Source: VAXT01 sp963794605 (GTDB lineage: Bacteria; Actinomycetota; Thermoleophilia; Gaiellales; Gaiellaceae). Taken from it: 64,000 nucleotides of DNA. Numbering within the stretch: position 1 is the first letter of the stretch; each line of letters opens with the position of its first letter. The notes beneath the pieces are model-generated. The model was given only the letters and a program-made list of their open reading frames with translations, made no database searches and had not been told where the DNA came from. The DNA lies in assembly GCA_963794605.1 (NCBI GenBank), contig CAWCEN010000004.1, positions 434,001 through 498,000 of the forward strand. The letters are read 5' to 3'. Made by a program: the position numbers and the translations under genes. Shown piece after piece: positions 55,545 through 63,857 of the stretch.

Positions 55545-56678
55545 ATGGCTACCCATCCCACGTATGTAGACCACCACCACGGCGAGACCGACTCGGGCGC
55601 ATTCTTCAAGGTCGCCGCCCTGCTGCTCGGGATCGCAGTCGGGATCGTCGGCTTCTTCGCCCTGATGATGTGGGCCGACGCGCGAGACAACCAGACCGAT
55701 GCGAGCGCAGCGCCTGCCGCTCAGCCGATGGATCACTCGCAGATGGCCGCGCCGCTAAACAGCTTCGCGGGCGTCGTCCCGCCGAACGCCCAGGCGCTCG
55801 CGGAGGCGCACAAGCCCTATGACGCGACGCTGCCGCCGACACCCGCAGGCCCGGTCGCGAACATCCACCTGACGCTCAAGGACATGACCGTCCAGATCGC
55901 GCCGGGGATCAAGTACAACACCTGGTCGTTCAGCGGCCACGGCGCCCCCGGGCCGATCCTGCACGTCCGCGAGGGCCAGCTGGTCAAGATGACGCTGACG
56001 AACGGCGGAGCGATCCCGCACTCGATCGACTTCCACGCCGCCCGAATCGCGCCAAACGTTGCGTTCCGGGACGTCGACCCGGGCGAGTCCTTCTCGTTCC
56101 AGTTCCGGGCGACCGACCCAGGCGTCTTCATGTACCACTGCGGAACCAAGCCGGTGCTGATGCACATCGCGAACGGGATGTACGGCGCGATCGTGGTCAG
56201 CCCGAAGAAGCCGCTCCCGGCGGTCGACAAGGACTACGTTCTCGTCGCGAGCGAGTGGTACATGACCACCGACGGCATCAAGCAGCCCGCCAGCTTCGAC
56301 ATGGCGAAGGCGCATACGATGGAGCCCGACTGGACGACGTTCAACGGCTACGCGAACCAGTACGTCACGCATCCGCTGACCGCGAAGCCCGGCGAGCGCG
56401 TCCGCCTCTGGGTCGTCGCGGCTGGGCCGACGCTCGACACCGACTTCCACGTCGTCGGGACGATCTTCGACCGGGCCTGGCCGAACGCGAACGTCACCGG
56501 CACTCCACAGCGCGGCGTGCAGACCGTGCAGGTGCCGGCCGGCGGCGGCGGCGTGTTCGACGTCAAGATCGACGAGCCGGGCCTCTACCCGTTCGTGTCC
56601 CACGCGTTCGCGCACGTCGACCTCGGCCAGGTCGGCCTGCTCAAGGTCGGCCACCCGAAGGGGACGATGTCCCACTAG
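55545..56678 (+). CDS. Membrane-anchored two-domain copper oxidase, nitrite-reductase (NirK)-like
   Basis: ATG 55545 (GGAG upstream) gives 377 residues. A short His-rich N-terminus (YVDHHHGE) and one transmembrane helix (VAALLLGIAVGIVGFFALMM) precede two cupredoxin domains. Domain one carries the expected ligands in order: IPHSIDFHAA (type-1 His, catalytic Asp, type-2 His), FMYHCGT (type-2 His, type-1 Cys) and LMHIANGMYG (type-1 His and Met). Domain two has DTDFHVVGTIF and YPFVSHAFAHVDLGQVG, which supply the catalytic and type-2 His seen in NirK. Nitrite reduction to nitric oxide is therefore plausible. The phosphoketolase gene follows by 19 bases. Confidence 0.85.
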   Translation: MATHPTYVDHHHGETDSGAFFKVAALLLGIAVGIVGFFALMMWADARDNQTDASAAPAAQPMDHSQMAAPLNSFAGVVPPNAQALAEAHKPYDATLPPTPAGPVANIHLTLKDMTVQIAPGIKYNTWSFSGHGAPGPILHVREGQLVKMTLTNGGAIPHSIDFHAARIAPNVAFRDVDPGESFSFQFRATDPGVFMYHCGTKPVLMHIANGMYGAIVVSPKKPLPAVDKDYVLVASEWYMTTDGIKQPASFDMAKAHTMEPDWTTFNGYANQYVTHPLTAKPGERVRLWVVAAGPTLDTDFHVVGTIFDRAWPNANVTGTPQRGVQTVQVPAGGGGVFDVKIDEPGLYPFVSHAFAHVDLGQVGLLKVGHPKGTMSH

Positions 56679-56697
56679 GAGCGCTAGGGTCGAGATC

Positions 56698-59088
56698 ATG
56701 GAGGCCAGCGTCGGGACGATGACCGGCCCGCTCGCCCGCGAGGAGCTTCGGCTCCTCGACGCGTACTGGCGCGCGGCGAACTACCTCTCGGTCGGGCAGG
56801 TCTTCCTGCTCGACAACCCACTGCTCCGTGAGCCGCTCGCGCCCGAGCACATCAAGCCGCGCCTACTCGGGCACTTCGGGACGACGCCCGGCCTGAACCT
56901 CGTCTACGCGCACCTCAACCGGGCGATCAGGGCGCGAAACCTCCAAGTGCTCTACGTGACGGGGCCGGGGCACGGCGGGCCGGGAATCGTGGCCAACGCG
57001 TACCTCGAGGGGACCTACACCGAGGTCTATCCGCATGTGAGCCTGGACGGCGAGGGCCTGCGCGCGCTCTTCCGCCAGTTCTCGTTCCCCGGCGGGATCC
57101 CGAGCCACGTTGCGCCGGAGACGCCCGGCTCGATCCACGAGGGCGGCGAGCTCGGCTACGCGCTCACCCATGCGTACGGCGCCGCTTTCGACAACCCCGA
57201 TCTGCTCGTCGCGTGCGTCGTCGGCGACGGCGAGGCCGAGACGGGCCCGCTCGCGGCCAGCTGGCACGCGAACAAGTTCTTGAATGCGAAGACCGACGGC
57301 GCGGTGCTGCCGATCCTCCATCTGAACGGCTACAAGATCGCGAACCCGACCGTCCTCGCTCGGATTCCCGAGCCGGAGCTGGTGTCGCTGCTCGAGGGCT
57401 ACGGCCACCGCCCCCTCCTCGTCACGGGCGGTTTCGACGGCGAGGAGCCTTCGGCCGTCCATCAGCGTTTCGCCGCCGCCCTGGACGCCGCCCTCGCCGA
57501 GATCGCGGCCATCCAGACGCACGCCCGCGAGACCGGAGCCGAACCGAGGCGGCCGCGCTGGCCGATGATCGTCCTGCGCACGCCGAAGGGCTGGACCGGC
57601 CCGAAGGAGGTCGACGGCCTGCCCGTCGAGAACTCGTGGCGCTCGCACCAGGTTCCTATGACCGACGTACGCGAGAACCCCGAGCATCTCCAGGTGCTCG
57701 AGGACTGGATGCAGAGCTACCAGCCGGAGGAGCTGTTCGACGACAACGGAACCCTGATCCCCGAGCTCGCGGAGCTTCCGCCGAAGGGCGAGCGCCGGAT
57801 GAGCGCGACTCCATACGCGAACGGCGGCGTCCTCCTCCGCGAGCTCGTGCTCCCCGACTTCCGCGCCTACGCAGTCAAGGTGCCGAAGCCGGGAACGACC
57901 ACGAGCGAAGCAACCAGGGTGCTCGGCGCTTTCCTTCGGGACGTAATCGCGAAGAACCCCGACAACTTCCGACTCTTCGGGCCCGACGAGACGGCCTCGA
58001 ACCGGCTGAGCGACGTCTTCGAGGTCACCGCACGAGCCTGGGATGCCGATACCGAAGCTACGGACGAGGGCCTCGCGCCGGACGGGCGAGTCATGGAGGT
58101 GCTGTCCGAGCACCTGTGCCAGGGCTGGCTCGAGGGCTACCTGCTGACCGGCCGGCACGGCCTCTTCAACTGCTACGAGGCGTTCATCCACATCGTCGAC
58201 TCGATGTTCAACCAGCACGCCAAGTGGCTGAAGGTGAGCGCGCAGATCCCGTGGCGGCGGCCGATCGCGTCACTCAACTACCTGCTCAGCTCGCACGTCT
58301 GGCGGCAGGACCACAACGGCTTCTCGCACCAGGATCCCGGCTTCGTCGACCACGTCGTGAACAAGAAGGCCGAGATCATCCGCGTCTACCTGCCGCCTGA
58401 TGCGAACACGCTGCTTTCGGTGGCTGACCACTGCCTGCGAAGCCGCAACTACGTGAACGTGATCGTCGCGGGCAAGCAGCCGGCCCTGAACTACCTCACC
58501 ATGGAGGACGCGGTCATCCATTGCACGCGCGGCCTCGGCGCCTGGGACTGGGCGTCGAGCGACGACGGCGGCGAGCCGGACGTCGTGCTCGGTTGCTGCG
58601 GCGACGTGCCGACGCTGGAGACGCTCGCGGCCGCGGCGATCCTTCGCGAGCACCTGGCCGACCTCAAGGTGCGGGTCGTGAACGTCGTCGACCTGATGCG
58701 GCTCCAGCCCGAGAGCGAGCACCCGCACGGGCTGTCCGACATCGAGTTCGACTCGCTCTTCACCGCCGACCGCCCGATCGTCTTCGCGTACCACGGCTAT
58801 CCCTCCCTGATCCATCGGCTCACCTACCGGCGAACGAACCACGACAAACTCCACGTGCGCGGCTACAAGGAGGAAGGGACGACGACGACGCCGTTCGACA
58901 TGGTCATGCTCAACGACCTCGACCGCTTCCATCTCGTGATCGACGTCATCGACCGCGTGCCGGGGCTGGCCGCGAAGGCGGCAGGCCTGCGGCAGGACAT
59001 GGTCGAGGAGCGCCTGCGCTGCCGGGTCTGGACGCGCGAGCACGGCGAGGACGAGCCGGCGGTGCGCGACTGGGTCTGGCCCTACTGA
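56698..59088 (+). CDS. xfp: Xylulose-5-phosphate/fructose-6-phosphate phosphoketolase
   Basis: The 796-residue protein is a full-length thiamine-diphosphate phosphoketolase: LLDAYWRAANYLSVGQVFL at the start, GHFGTTPGLNLVYAHLNR near 61, YVTGPGHGGPGIVANAYLEG near 90, CVVGDGEAETGPLAASWHAN near 178 (ThDP-binding GDGE), and HLNGYKIANPT near 208. The C-terminal half has RPIASLNYLLSSHVWRQDHN and QDPGFVDHVVNKK. It cleaves xylulose-5-phosphate or fructose-6-phosphate to acetyl-phosphate. The acetate kinase gene follows after 4 bases, so acetyl-phosphate is converted to ATP and acetate. Confidence 0.97.
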   Translation: MEASVGTMTGPLAREELRLLDAYWRAANYLSVGQVFLLDNPLLREPLAPEHIKPRLLGHFGTTPGLNLVYAHLNRAIRARNLQVLYVTGPGHGGPGIVANAYLEGTYTEVYPHVSLDGEGLRALFRQFSFPGGIPSHVAPETPGSIHEGGELGYALTHAYGAAFDNPDLLVACVVGDGEAETGPLAASWHANKFLNAKTDGAVLPILHLNGYKIANPTVLARIPEPELVSLLEGYGHRPLLVTGGFDGEEPSAVHQRFAAALDAALAEIAAIQTHARETGAEPRRPRWPMIVLRTPKGWTGPKEVDGLPVENSWRSHQVPMTDVRENPEHLQVLEDWMQSYQPEELFDDNGTLIPELAELPPKGERRMSATPYANGGVLLRELVLPDFRAYAVKVPKPGTTTSEATRVLGAFLRDVIAKNPDNFRLFGPDETASNRLSDVFEVTARAWDADTEATDEGLAPDGRVMEVLSEHLCQGWLEGYLLTGRHGLFNCYEAFIHIVDSMFNQHAKWLKVSAQIPWRRPIASLNYLLSSHVWRQDHNGFSHQDPGFVDHVVNKKAEIIRVYLPPDANTLLSVADHCLRSRNYVNVIVAGKQPALNYLTMEDAVIHCTRGLGAWDWASSDDGGEPDVVLGCCGDVPTLETLAAAAILREHLADLKVRVVNVVDLMRLQPESEHPHGLSDIEFDSLFTADRPIVFAYHGYPSLIHRLTYRRTNHDKLHVRGYKEEGTTTTPFDMVMLNDLDRFHLVIDVIDRVPGLAAKAAGLRQDMVEERLRCRVWTREHGEDEPAVRDWVWPY

Positions 59089-59092
59089 CGCG

Positions 59093-59998
59093 TTGTCCTC
59101 CGTCCTCACGGTCAACGCGGGCTCGACGAGCCTGAAGCTCTGCCTCGTCGAGGGCGAGGCCTCGCGGCCCGTGGACGGCTTCGAGCCGGCCGACGCCGTC
59201 GGGCACCGCGTCGTCCACGGCGGAGAGCGGTACACGGAGCCCGTGCTGATCGACGACGCCGTCGAGGAGGCGATCGCCGAACTCTCGCGCATCGCGCCGC
59301 TCCACAACACGCCGGCGCTGCGTGCGATCCGGGAAGCGCGCGCCGCTCTCCCGGACGTCCCGCACGTCGCGGTCTTCGACACGGCGTTCCACTCGACGAT
59401 CCCCCAGGTGACATCGACATACGCGATTCCGCAGGCCTGGCGCGACTGGGGCGTGCGCCGCTACGGATTCCACGGGATCGCGGTGCAGTCGGTCGTCGCT
59501 CAACTCGACGCCGACAGAATCGTCGCGTGCCATCTGGGCGGAGGCTGCTCGGTGACGGCCGTCCTCGAAGGGCGTTCGATCGACACGAGCATGGGCTTCA
59601 CCCCGCTCGAAGGCGTCCCGATGGCCACGAGGTCGGGCTCGGTCGACCCAGGCGCGCTGATCTACCTCCTGCGCGAGCGGGGCCTGAGTGTCGACGAGCT
59701 CGACGCGGCTCTGGAGCACGAGTCTGGGCTGGCCGCACTCGGCGGGCTCGACGATCCGCTCTGCTTCGCCGTTTACACGTACCGGATCGCAGGCGCCGTC
59801 GCTCAGATGGCCATGGCACTAGGAGGCATCGACGTCCTCGCATTCTCCGGCGGCGTCGGCGAGAACCGGGGCGACGTCAGGAAGACGATCGCCGAGCGCC
59901 TGAGTTTCCTCGGCGAGCTCGACGTGAAGGTCGTTCCCGCCCGAGAGGAGCTCGTCATCGCTCATGCAGTTCGTGCCCTCGTCTTGCAAAGAGATTGA
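59093..59998 (+). CDS. ackA: Acetate kinase, short form
   Basis: TTG 59093 gives 301 residues, about 100 fewer than classical acetate kinases. Core motifs remain: VLTVNAGSTSLKLCLVEGEA (phosphate loop), AVGHRVVHGGERY (substrate Arg), PLHNTPAL, VFDTAFHSTIP (catalytic Asp), RRYGFHGI, CHLGGGCSVTAV, DTSMGFTPLEGVPMATRSGS (catalytic Arg) and FSGGVGENRG (metal Glu). The usual FHGTSH is FHGIAV, and segments near the N-terminus and C-terminus are shortened. It is predicted to make ATP from acetyl-phosphate supplied by the phosphoketolase encoded just upstream. Confidence 0.9.
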   Translation: MSSVLTVNAGSTSLKLCLVEGEASRPVDGFEPADAVGHRVVHGGERYTEPVLIDDAVEEAIAELSRIAPLHNTPALRAIREARAALPDVPHVAVFDTAFHSTIPQVTSTYAIPQAWRDWGVRRYGFHGIAVQSVVAQLDADRIVACHLGGGCSVTAVLEGRSIDTSMGFTPLEGVPMATRSGSVDPGALIYLLRERGLSVDELDAALEHESGLAALGGLDDPLCFAVYTYRIAGAVAQMAMALGGIDVLAFSGGVGENRGDVRKTIAERLSFLGELDVKVVPAREELVIAHAVRALVLQRD

Positions 59999-60039
59999 CG
60001 GCTGCCGTTTTGTCGGCCCGAAGCTCGGGAAGGAGCCGA

Positions 60040-60579
60040 GTGGTGCGATACGCCGCTAGCGTTCTCGGATGCATGACGTGTCTCGGACTCGCCGCTTGTG
60101 GCGGCGACTCGGGCGGCGATCGTGGCGAGGCTCGCGCTCAGACCACGACATCGGAGTCGATGACGGCTGCCGAGTACGCCAGGCGGGCCGACAAGCTCTG
60201 CCGCCAAGAGGCGGTCAAGGTGTTGGGAGCGCGCACCCAGGAGCGGCTTCGGCGAATTCAGAACAGCTCGGCCTCAGAGGAAGAGCAGTTCCGGCGAGCT
60301 GCTCCAATCCTTGTCGAGCAGCTGCAGATCATCTCGGAGTTCCGGCGCAAGCTCGAGCTGCTCGGCACGCCGAGCGCGCATCGAGACGACGCAGAGCAAA
60401 TGGTGGAGAAGGCTCGATCAGCGGAAGTGGAGCTCGATCGCGCGACTGAGGCGGCAAAGGCAGGGGACACGGCGCAAGTCCGAGAGGCGCTCGTCCGTTA
60501 CTACGGCTTCGCGTCCCAGTCGGCCTCGATTGCGCGGGACTCGGAGCTGAATTTCGCCATCTGCGGCTCCGGCGCGTAA
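60040..60579 (+). CDS. Secreted lipoprotein of unknown function
   Basis: GTG 60040 (or GTG 60043) behind GGAAGGAG gives about 179 residues. The N-terminus is a lipoprotein signal (YAASVLGCMTCLGLAACGGD, lipobox LAAC near residue 20). The mature part is largely helical and charged (EYARRADKLCRQEAVKVLGA, EFRRKLELLG, AEQMVEKARSAEVELDRATE) with two Cys that could pair. Similar small helical lipoproteins are common in Thermoleophilia-like genomes, but no function is known to me. A strong terminator follows at once. Confidence 0.75.
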   Translation: MVRYAASVLGCMTCLGLAACGGDSGGDRGEARAQTTTSESMTAAEYARRADKLCRQEAVKVLGARTQERLRRIQNSSASEEEQFRRAAPILVEQLQIISEFRRKLELLGTPSAHRDDAEQMVEKARSAEVELDRATEAAKAGDTAQVREALVRYYGFASQSASIARDSELNFAICGSGA

Positions 60580-60581
60580 CG

Positions 60582-60611
60582 CCGAGAGCCCGGCGGGAAC
60601 CGGGCTCTCGG
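60582..60611. terminator. Strong bidirectional terminator hairpin
   Basis: CCGAGAGCCCGG (60582-60593) pairs perfectly with CCGGGCTCTCGG (60600-60611) around CGGGAA, directly after the lipoprotein stop. The convergent PepSY gene ends 17 bases to the right. Confidence 0.85.
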
Positions 60612-60628
60612 GAGGGGAGGGAGTGCTG

Positions 60629-61006
60629 TTACGGGCCGTTCTCGACGCTGACGACTTCGAACGCCTTGTTCACGTAGACCGTGACCCGCGACCCGTCGCT
60701 GCGGGTCATGTGGGCCTCGTACGCGGCGTTGCCGTCTGCATCGGTCTCGACCCGGTCGATCGTGCCGCCGCTCACCTTCGCAAGCGCGGCCTCGCGGACC
60801 CGCGCCGCCGTGTCGCCGGTGAGGAGCGTCTCGTCGGAACGCTGGGGCGGCAGTCCCGCCGACGCGGTGGGTCGCGCCGACGAGTTGTTGTTGCTGCTGC
60901 TCGAGCTCCCGCCGCCGGAGGCTGCGCCGGCGATCGCCGACCCTCCGAGGGCGAGTGCCGCGATCGACAGGATGATCAGCAGCACGTTCTTGACCTTGTC
61001 CGTCAT
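60629..61006 (-). CDS. Membrane-anchored PepSY-like domain protein
   Basis: The 125-residue protein has an N-terminal hydrophobic segment (NVLLIILSIAALALGGSAIA), a Ser/Asn-rich linker, and one PepSY-like domain (ETLLTGDTAARVREAALAKV, GTIDRVETDADGNAAYEAHM, VTVYVNKAFEVVSVE). PepSY domains bind or inhibit peptidases or act as small sensor modules outside the membrane. ATG 61006 follows AGAAAGGAG. It is divergent from the winged-helix gene and converges on the lipoprotein gene. Confidence 0.82.
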   Translation of the reverse strand: MTDKVKNVLLIILSIAALALGGSAIAGAASGGGSSSSSNNNSSARPTASAGLPPQRSDETLLTGDTAARVREAALAKVSGGTIDRVETDADGNAAYEAHMTRSDGSRVTVYVNKAFEVVSVENGP

Positions 61007-61119
61007 AGATCTCCTTTCTGTTTGGGTACGAGCGGACTTCCCAAGAAGACCAAGGCGACCTGAGAACGGGCTAAGCCCGGCCTAAGACGTTGTTCTGAAT
61101 CCGATTAGGCTCACGTGAA

Positions 61120-62148
61120 GTGACGCGCGTCCTCACCGAGCGGGAGCTCAACCGGGCGCTGCTCGCACGGCAGCTGCTGCTCGGGCGCGCGAAGACGCCT
61201 CTCCCCCGCGCACTGGAACGGATCGGCGGGATCCAGGCGCAGTACGCCCCTTCGATGTACATCGGGCTCTGGGCGCGCGTCGAAGGGCTCGAACGCGATC
61301 AGCTCACGGGCGCGCTCGAGCGGAAGAGCGTCGTCCAGGGGTCGATGATGCGGTCGACCATCCACCTCGTCTCGAAGCGGGACTACTGGCCGTTCGTCGC
61401 CGGGATCCGGAGGCCGTTACGCGAGTGGTGGCTGCGGACGCACGGCCGCGACACCGACGCGAAGAAGGTCGCCGCGAACGACCGCAAGGTTCGGCGCGCG
61501 TTCAAGGACGGCACGATGACCCGGGCCGAGATCGAGGAGATCCTGGGCAAGCGACTCGGGCTGGCGGGCCTCTCTCTCGACATGGTTCGCGTTCCACCGT
61601 CGGGAACCTGGGAGCGCCGCCGCGCGGACCTGTATGCGCTCGCCGAGGACTGGATCGGGCCCGAGTCGGCGACCGAGGACGAGGGGGTCGAACTGCTCGT
61701 TCGCCGCTACCTGCAGGGCTTCGGCCCAGCGCGCCCGGCGGAGATCGCCGACTGGGCCAGCCTCGACGTGAAGACGACCCGGGCGGCGTTGGAACGTCTC
61801 GAGCTGCGACGGTTCCAGGACGAACAGGGAAAGGAGCTGGTCGACCTCCCCCGGCAGCCGTTGCCCGACGCCGACACGCAGGCGCCGGTTCGCTTCCTGC
61901 CCGTCTGGGACGCGACGCTGCTCGTCCACGCGCGGCGCACGCAGATCCTCCCCGAGCGTTACCGGACGCGCGTCTTCAACGTCAGGACCCCCCACTCCGT
62001 GAACACGTTCCTCGTGGACGGACAGGTCGCGGGCACGTGGAAGTACGAGAAGGGCTGCGTGAACGTCGCGCCTTTCGGACGGCTACCGAAAGGCGTGCGC
62101 GCGGAGCTCGATGATGAAGCCAAGCGCCTCGAGGCGTTCCACGCATGA
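61120..62148 (+). CDS. Winged-helix DNA-binding protein (AlkZ/HTH_42 family)
   Basis: The 342-residue protein matches the HTH_42/AlkZ family: ALLARQLLLGRAKTPLPRAL, GGIQAQYAPSMYIGLWARVE near residue 36, SMMRSTIHLVSKRDY near 75, RYLQGFGPARPAEIADWASL near 197 and a late FLPVWDATLLVH with NTFLVDGQVAGTW. AlkZ members are DNA glycosylases that unhook alkylated and crosslinked bases using a QxQ motif; IQAQYA supplies that motif here. GTG 61120. Its stop overlaps the next start by 4 bases (ATGA). Confidence 0.88.
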   Translation: MTRVLTERELNRALLARQLLLGRAKTPLPRALERIGGIQAQYAPSMYIGLWARVEGLERDQLTGALERKSVVQGSMMRSTIHLVSKRDYWPFVAGIRRPLREWWLRTHGRDTDAKKVAANDRKVRRAFKDGTMTRAEIEEILGKRLGLAGLSLDMVRVPPSGTWERRRADLYALAEDWIGPESATEDEGVELLVRRYLQGFGPARPAEIADWASLDVKTTRAALERLELRRFQDEQGKELVDLPRQPLPDADTQAPVRFLPVWDATLLVHARRTQILPERYRTRVFNVRTPHSVNTFLVDGQVAGTWKYEKGCVNVAPFGRLPKGVRAELDDEAKRLEAFHA

Positions 62149-63161
62149 CCGCCAAGGTCGCCCTCCTCGGGTACGGCCTCGCGGGCACCGTCTTCCACGC
62201 ACCGTTCATCTCGACGACTCCGGGCTTGGAGCTGTCCGTGGTCGTGACCGGCAACGACGAGCGCCGCAATCAGGCGCTTCGCGAGCATCCGGGTGTGACC
62301 GTGGTCGAGACGGCGGACGAAGTCTGGGAGCGGGCAGCCGAGCTCGACCTGGCCGTGATCGCAACTCCGAACGACAGCCATCTCCCGCTCGGACTCGCCG
62401 CATTCGACGCGGGTTTGGCCGTCGTTGTCGACAAGCCCCTGGCATTGAACGCGGCAGAGGGCAGGACGCTCGTCGACGCGGCTGCCGGGCGCGGCCTGAT
62501 GCTGGCCGCGTTCCAGAACCGGCGCTGGGACGGCGACTTCCTGACGCTGCGGAAGCTCCTCGACGCGAACGAGCTCGGCCGCGTCCACCGGTTCGAGTCC
62601 CGCTTCGAGCGCTGGCGGCCCGAGCTGAGCGGCGGATGGCGCGAGCGCACTCCGGCCGACGAGGGCGGCGGCCTGCTGCTCGACCTCGGCAGCCACCTCG
62701 TCGACCAGGCGCTGCAGCTCTTCGGCCCGGTGAGCCGCCTGTACGCGGAGCTCGAGGCACGACGCGAGGAGGCAGTCGCAGATGACGACGACTTCCTTGC
62801 GCTCGAGCACGAATCCGGCGTCCACTCGCATCTCTGGATGAGCACGCTCGCAGCCGAGGCCGGCCCGCGTTTCCGGGTGCTCGGAGACCGCGCGGCGTAC
62901 GTGAAGCACGGCCTCGACGTCCAGGAGGAAGCTCTACGCAGTGGCCTTTCGCCGACCGAGCCCGGCTTCGGCGAAGAGCCGCCCGAGCGCTGGGGCCAGC
63001 TCGTCACCGGCGAGAAATCGCGCGCGGTGCCCACGGAGACGGGCTCGTACGGATCGTTCTACGCGGGCGTGGCCGCGAGCCTGCGCGACGGAGCTCCTCC
63101 GCCCGTCGACCCGCGCGACGCGGTAGCCGTGCTCCAGCTCCTGGACGAAGCCCGGGGCTAG
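62145..63161 (+). CDS. Gfo/Idh/MocA-family oxidoreductase
   Basis: The 338-residue protein has the Rossmann start VALLGYGLAGTVFHAPFI, ATPNDSHLPLGLAAFDAG near 75, the signature VVVDKPLALN near 95 (DKP in place of EKP, as in YdgJ-like members) and a C-terminal domain with LLLDLGSHLVDQALQLFG near 185. The start GYGLAGxxFHAPFI is typical of the YdgJ/scyllo-inositol dehydrogenase-like subgroup; substrate unknown. ATG 62145 overlaps the winged-helix stop. Its TAG stop shares the palindrome CTAG (63158-63161) with the stop of the convergent MBL gene. Confidence 0.88.
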   Translation: MTAKVALLGYGLAGTVFHAPFISTTPGLELSVVVTGNDERRNQALREHPGVTVVETADEVWERAAELDLAVIATPNDSHLPLGLAAFDAGLAVVVDKPLALNAAEGRTLVDAAAGRGLMLAAFQNRRWDGDFLTLRKLLDANELGRVHRFESRFERWRPELSGGWRERTPADEGGGLLLDLGSHLVDQALQLFGPVSRLYAELEARREEAVADDDDFLALEHESGVHSHLWMSTLAAEAGPRFRVLGDRAAYVKHGLDVQEEALRSGLSPTEPGFGEEPPERWGQLVTGEKSRAVPTETGSYGSFYAGVAASLRDGAPPPVDPRDAVAVLQLLDEARG

Positions 63162-63817
63162 CCCCGTTCGACGCGCGAGCCGCCGAGGATCGCCTCGCGG
63201 CCGTCCTCGAAGCGCACGAGGAGCTTGCCCTTGCCGTCGTAGTCGGGCGAGTCGACGAGGATCGTCACGTCTTCGCCGCCGACGCGGCCACGCTCTTCGC
63301 CACCCGGCTCGACGCCCCGCCAGAAGCGGACGAACGGGTTCTCCTCCAATTCGCGGCCGATCGTGGTCTCGTCCGTGTGGCCCGGCAACACACGCGTCTC
63401 GGGCGGCAGCTTCATCAGCACGTCCATCACGGAGCTGCGAATCGCCGGCACGTCGCTCCCGCCGCCGACGGCGTCCTTGAACAGGATGTCTCCCGAGAAG
63501 CACAGCTCGCCGTTGACGACGAACGCGAGATGGTCTTCGGCATGGCCCGGCGTCGGCAGCGCCTCGATGTGGAGCCCGCCGGTCTCCAGCCCGCGGGTGA
63601 CGACGGTCAGGCCGAGCTCCGGCTCGTGGACGACGTGGTCGGGATGGCTGTGCGTCCGCAGGACGTGCTCCGGCTTGACGCGCCAGCGCTCGGCCGCCTC
63701 CAGCAGCGGTTCCAGCGGCGCCCCCGAGTCCACGTACACCGCCGTCCCGCCTTCTTCGTCCGCGAGCAGGTACGAGTTCGAGAGCCAGCCCGGATCCATG
63801 CTCCGCTCGACCAACAT
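63158..63817 (-). CDS. MBL-fold metallo-hydrolase
   Basis: The 219-residue protein has the metallo-beta-lactamase pattern of glyoxalase-II-like enzymes: NSYLLADEEGGTAVYVDSGA near residue 14, VLRTHSHPDHVVHEPEL near 53 (HxHxDH with S between), PTPGHAEDHLAFVV near 89, FSGDILFKDAVGG near 109 and VLPGHTDETTIG near 142. The C-terminal 45 residues are less conserved. Likely a thioesterase-type or glyoxalase-like hydrolase with two metals. The gene is convergent with the oxidoreductase gene and shares 4 bases with it. Confidence 0.88.
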   Translation of the reverse strand: MLVERSMDPGWLSNSYLLADEEGGTAVYVDSGAPLEPLLEAAERWRVKPEHVLRTHSHPDHVVHEPELGLTVVTRGLETGGLHIEALPTPGHAEDHLAFVVNGELCFSGDILFKDAVGGGSDVPAIRSSVMDVLMKLPPETRVLPGHTDETTIGRELEENPFVRFWRGVEPGGEERGRVGGEDVTILVDSPDYDGKGKLLVRFEDGREAILGGSRVERG

Positions 63818-63857
63818 CGCTCGTTAGGCTACTGGCATACCCAAGTAGGAGGACGAA

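Noticed and set aside
56863..58218. Leftward open frame of 451 codons
   Set aside because: It is antisense to the phosphoketolase gene, which is certain; long antisense frames are expected at this G+C content.
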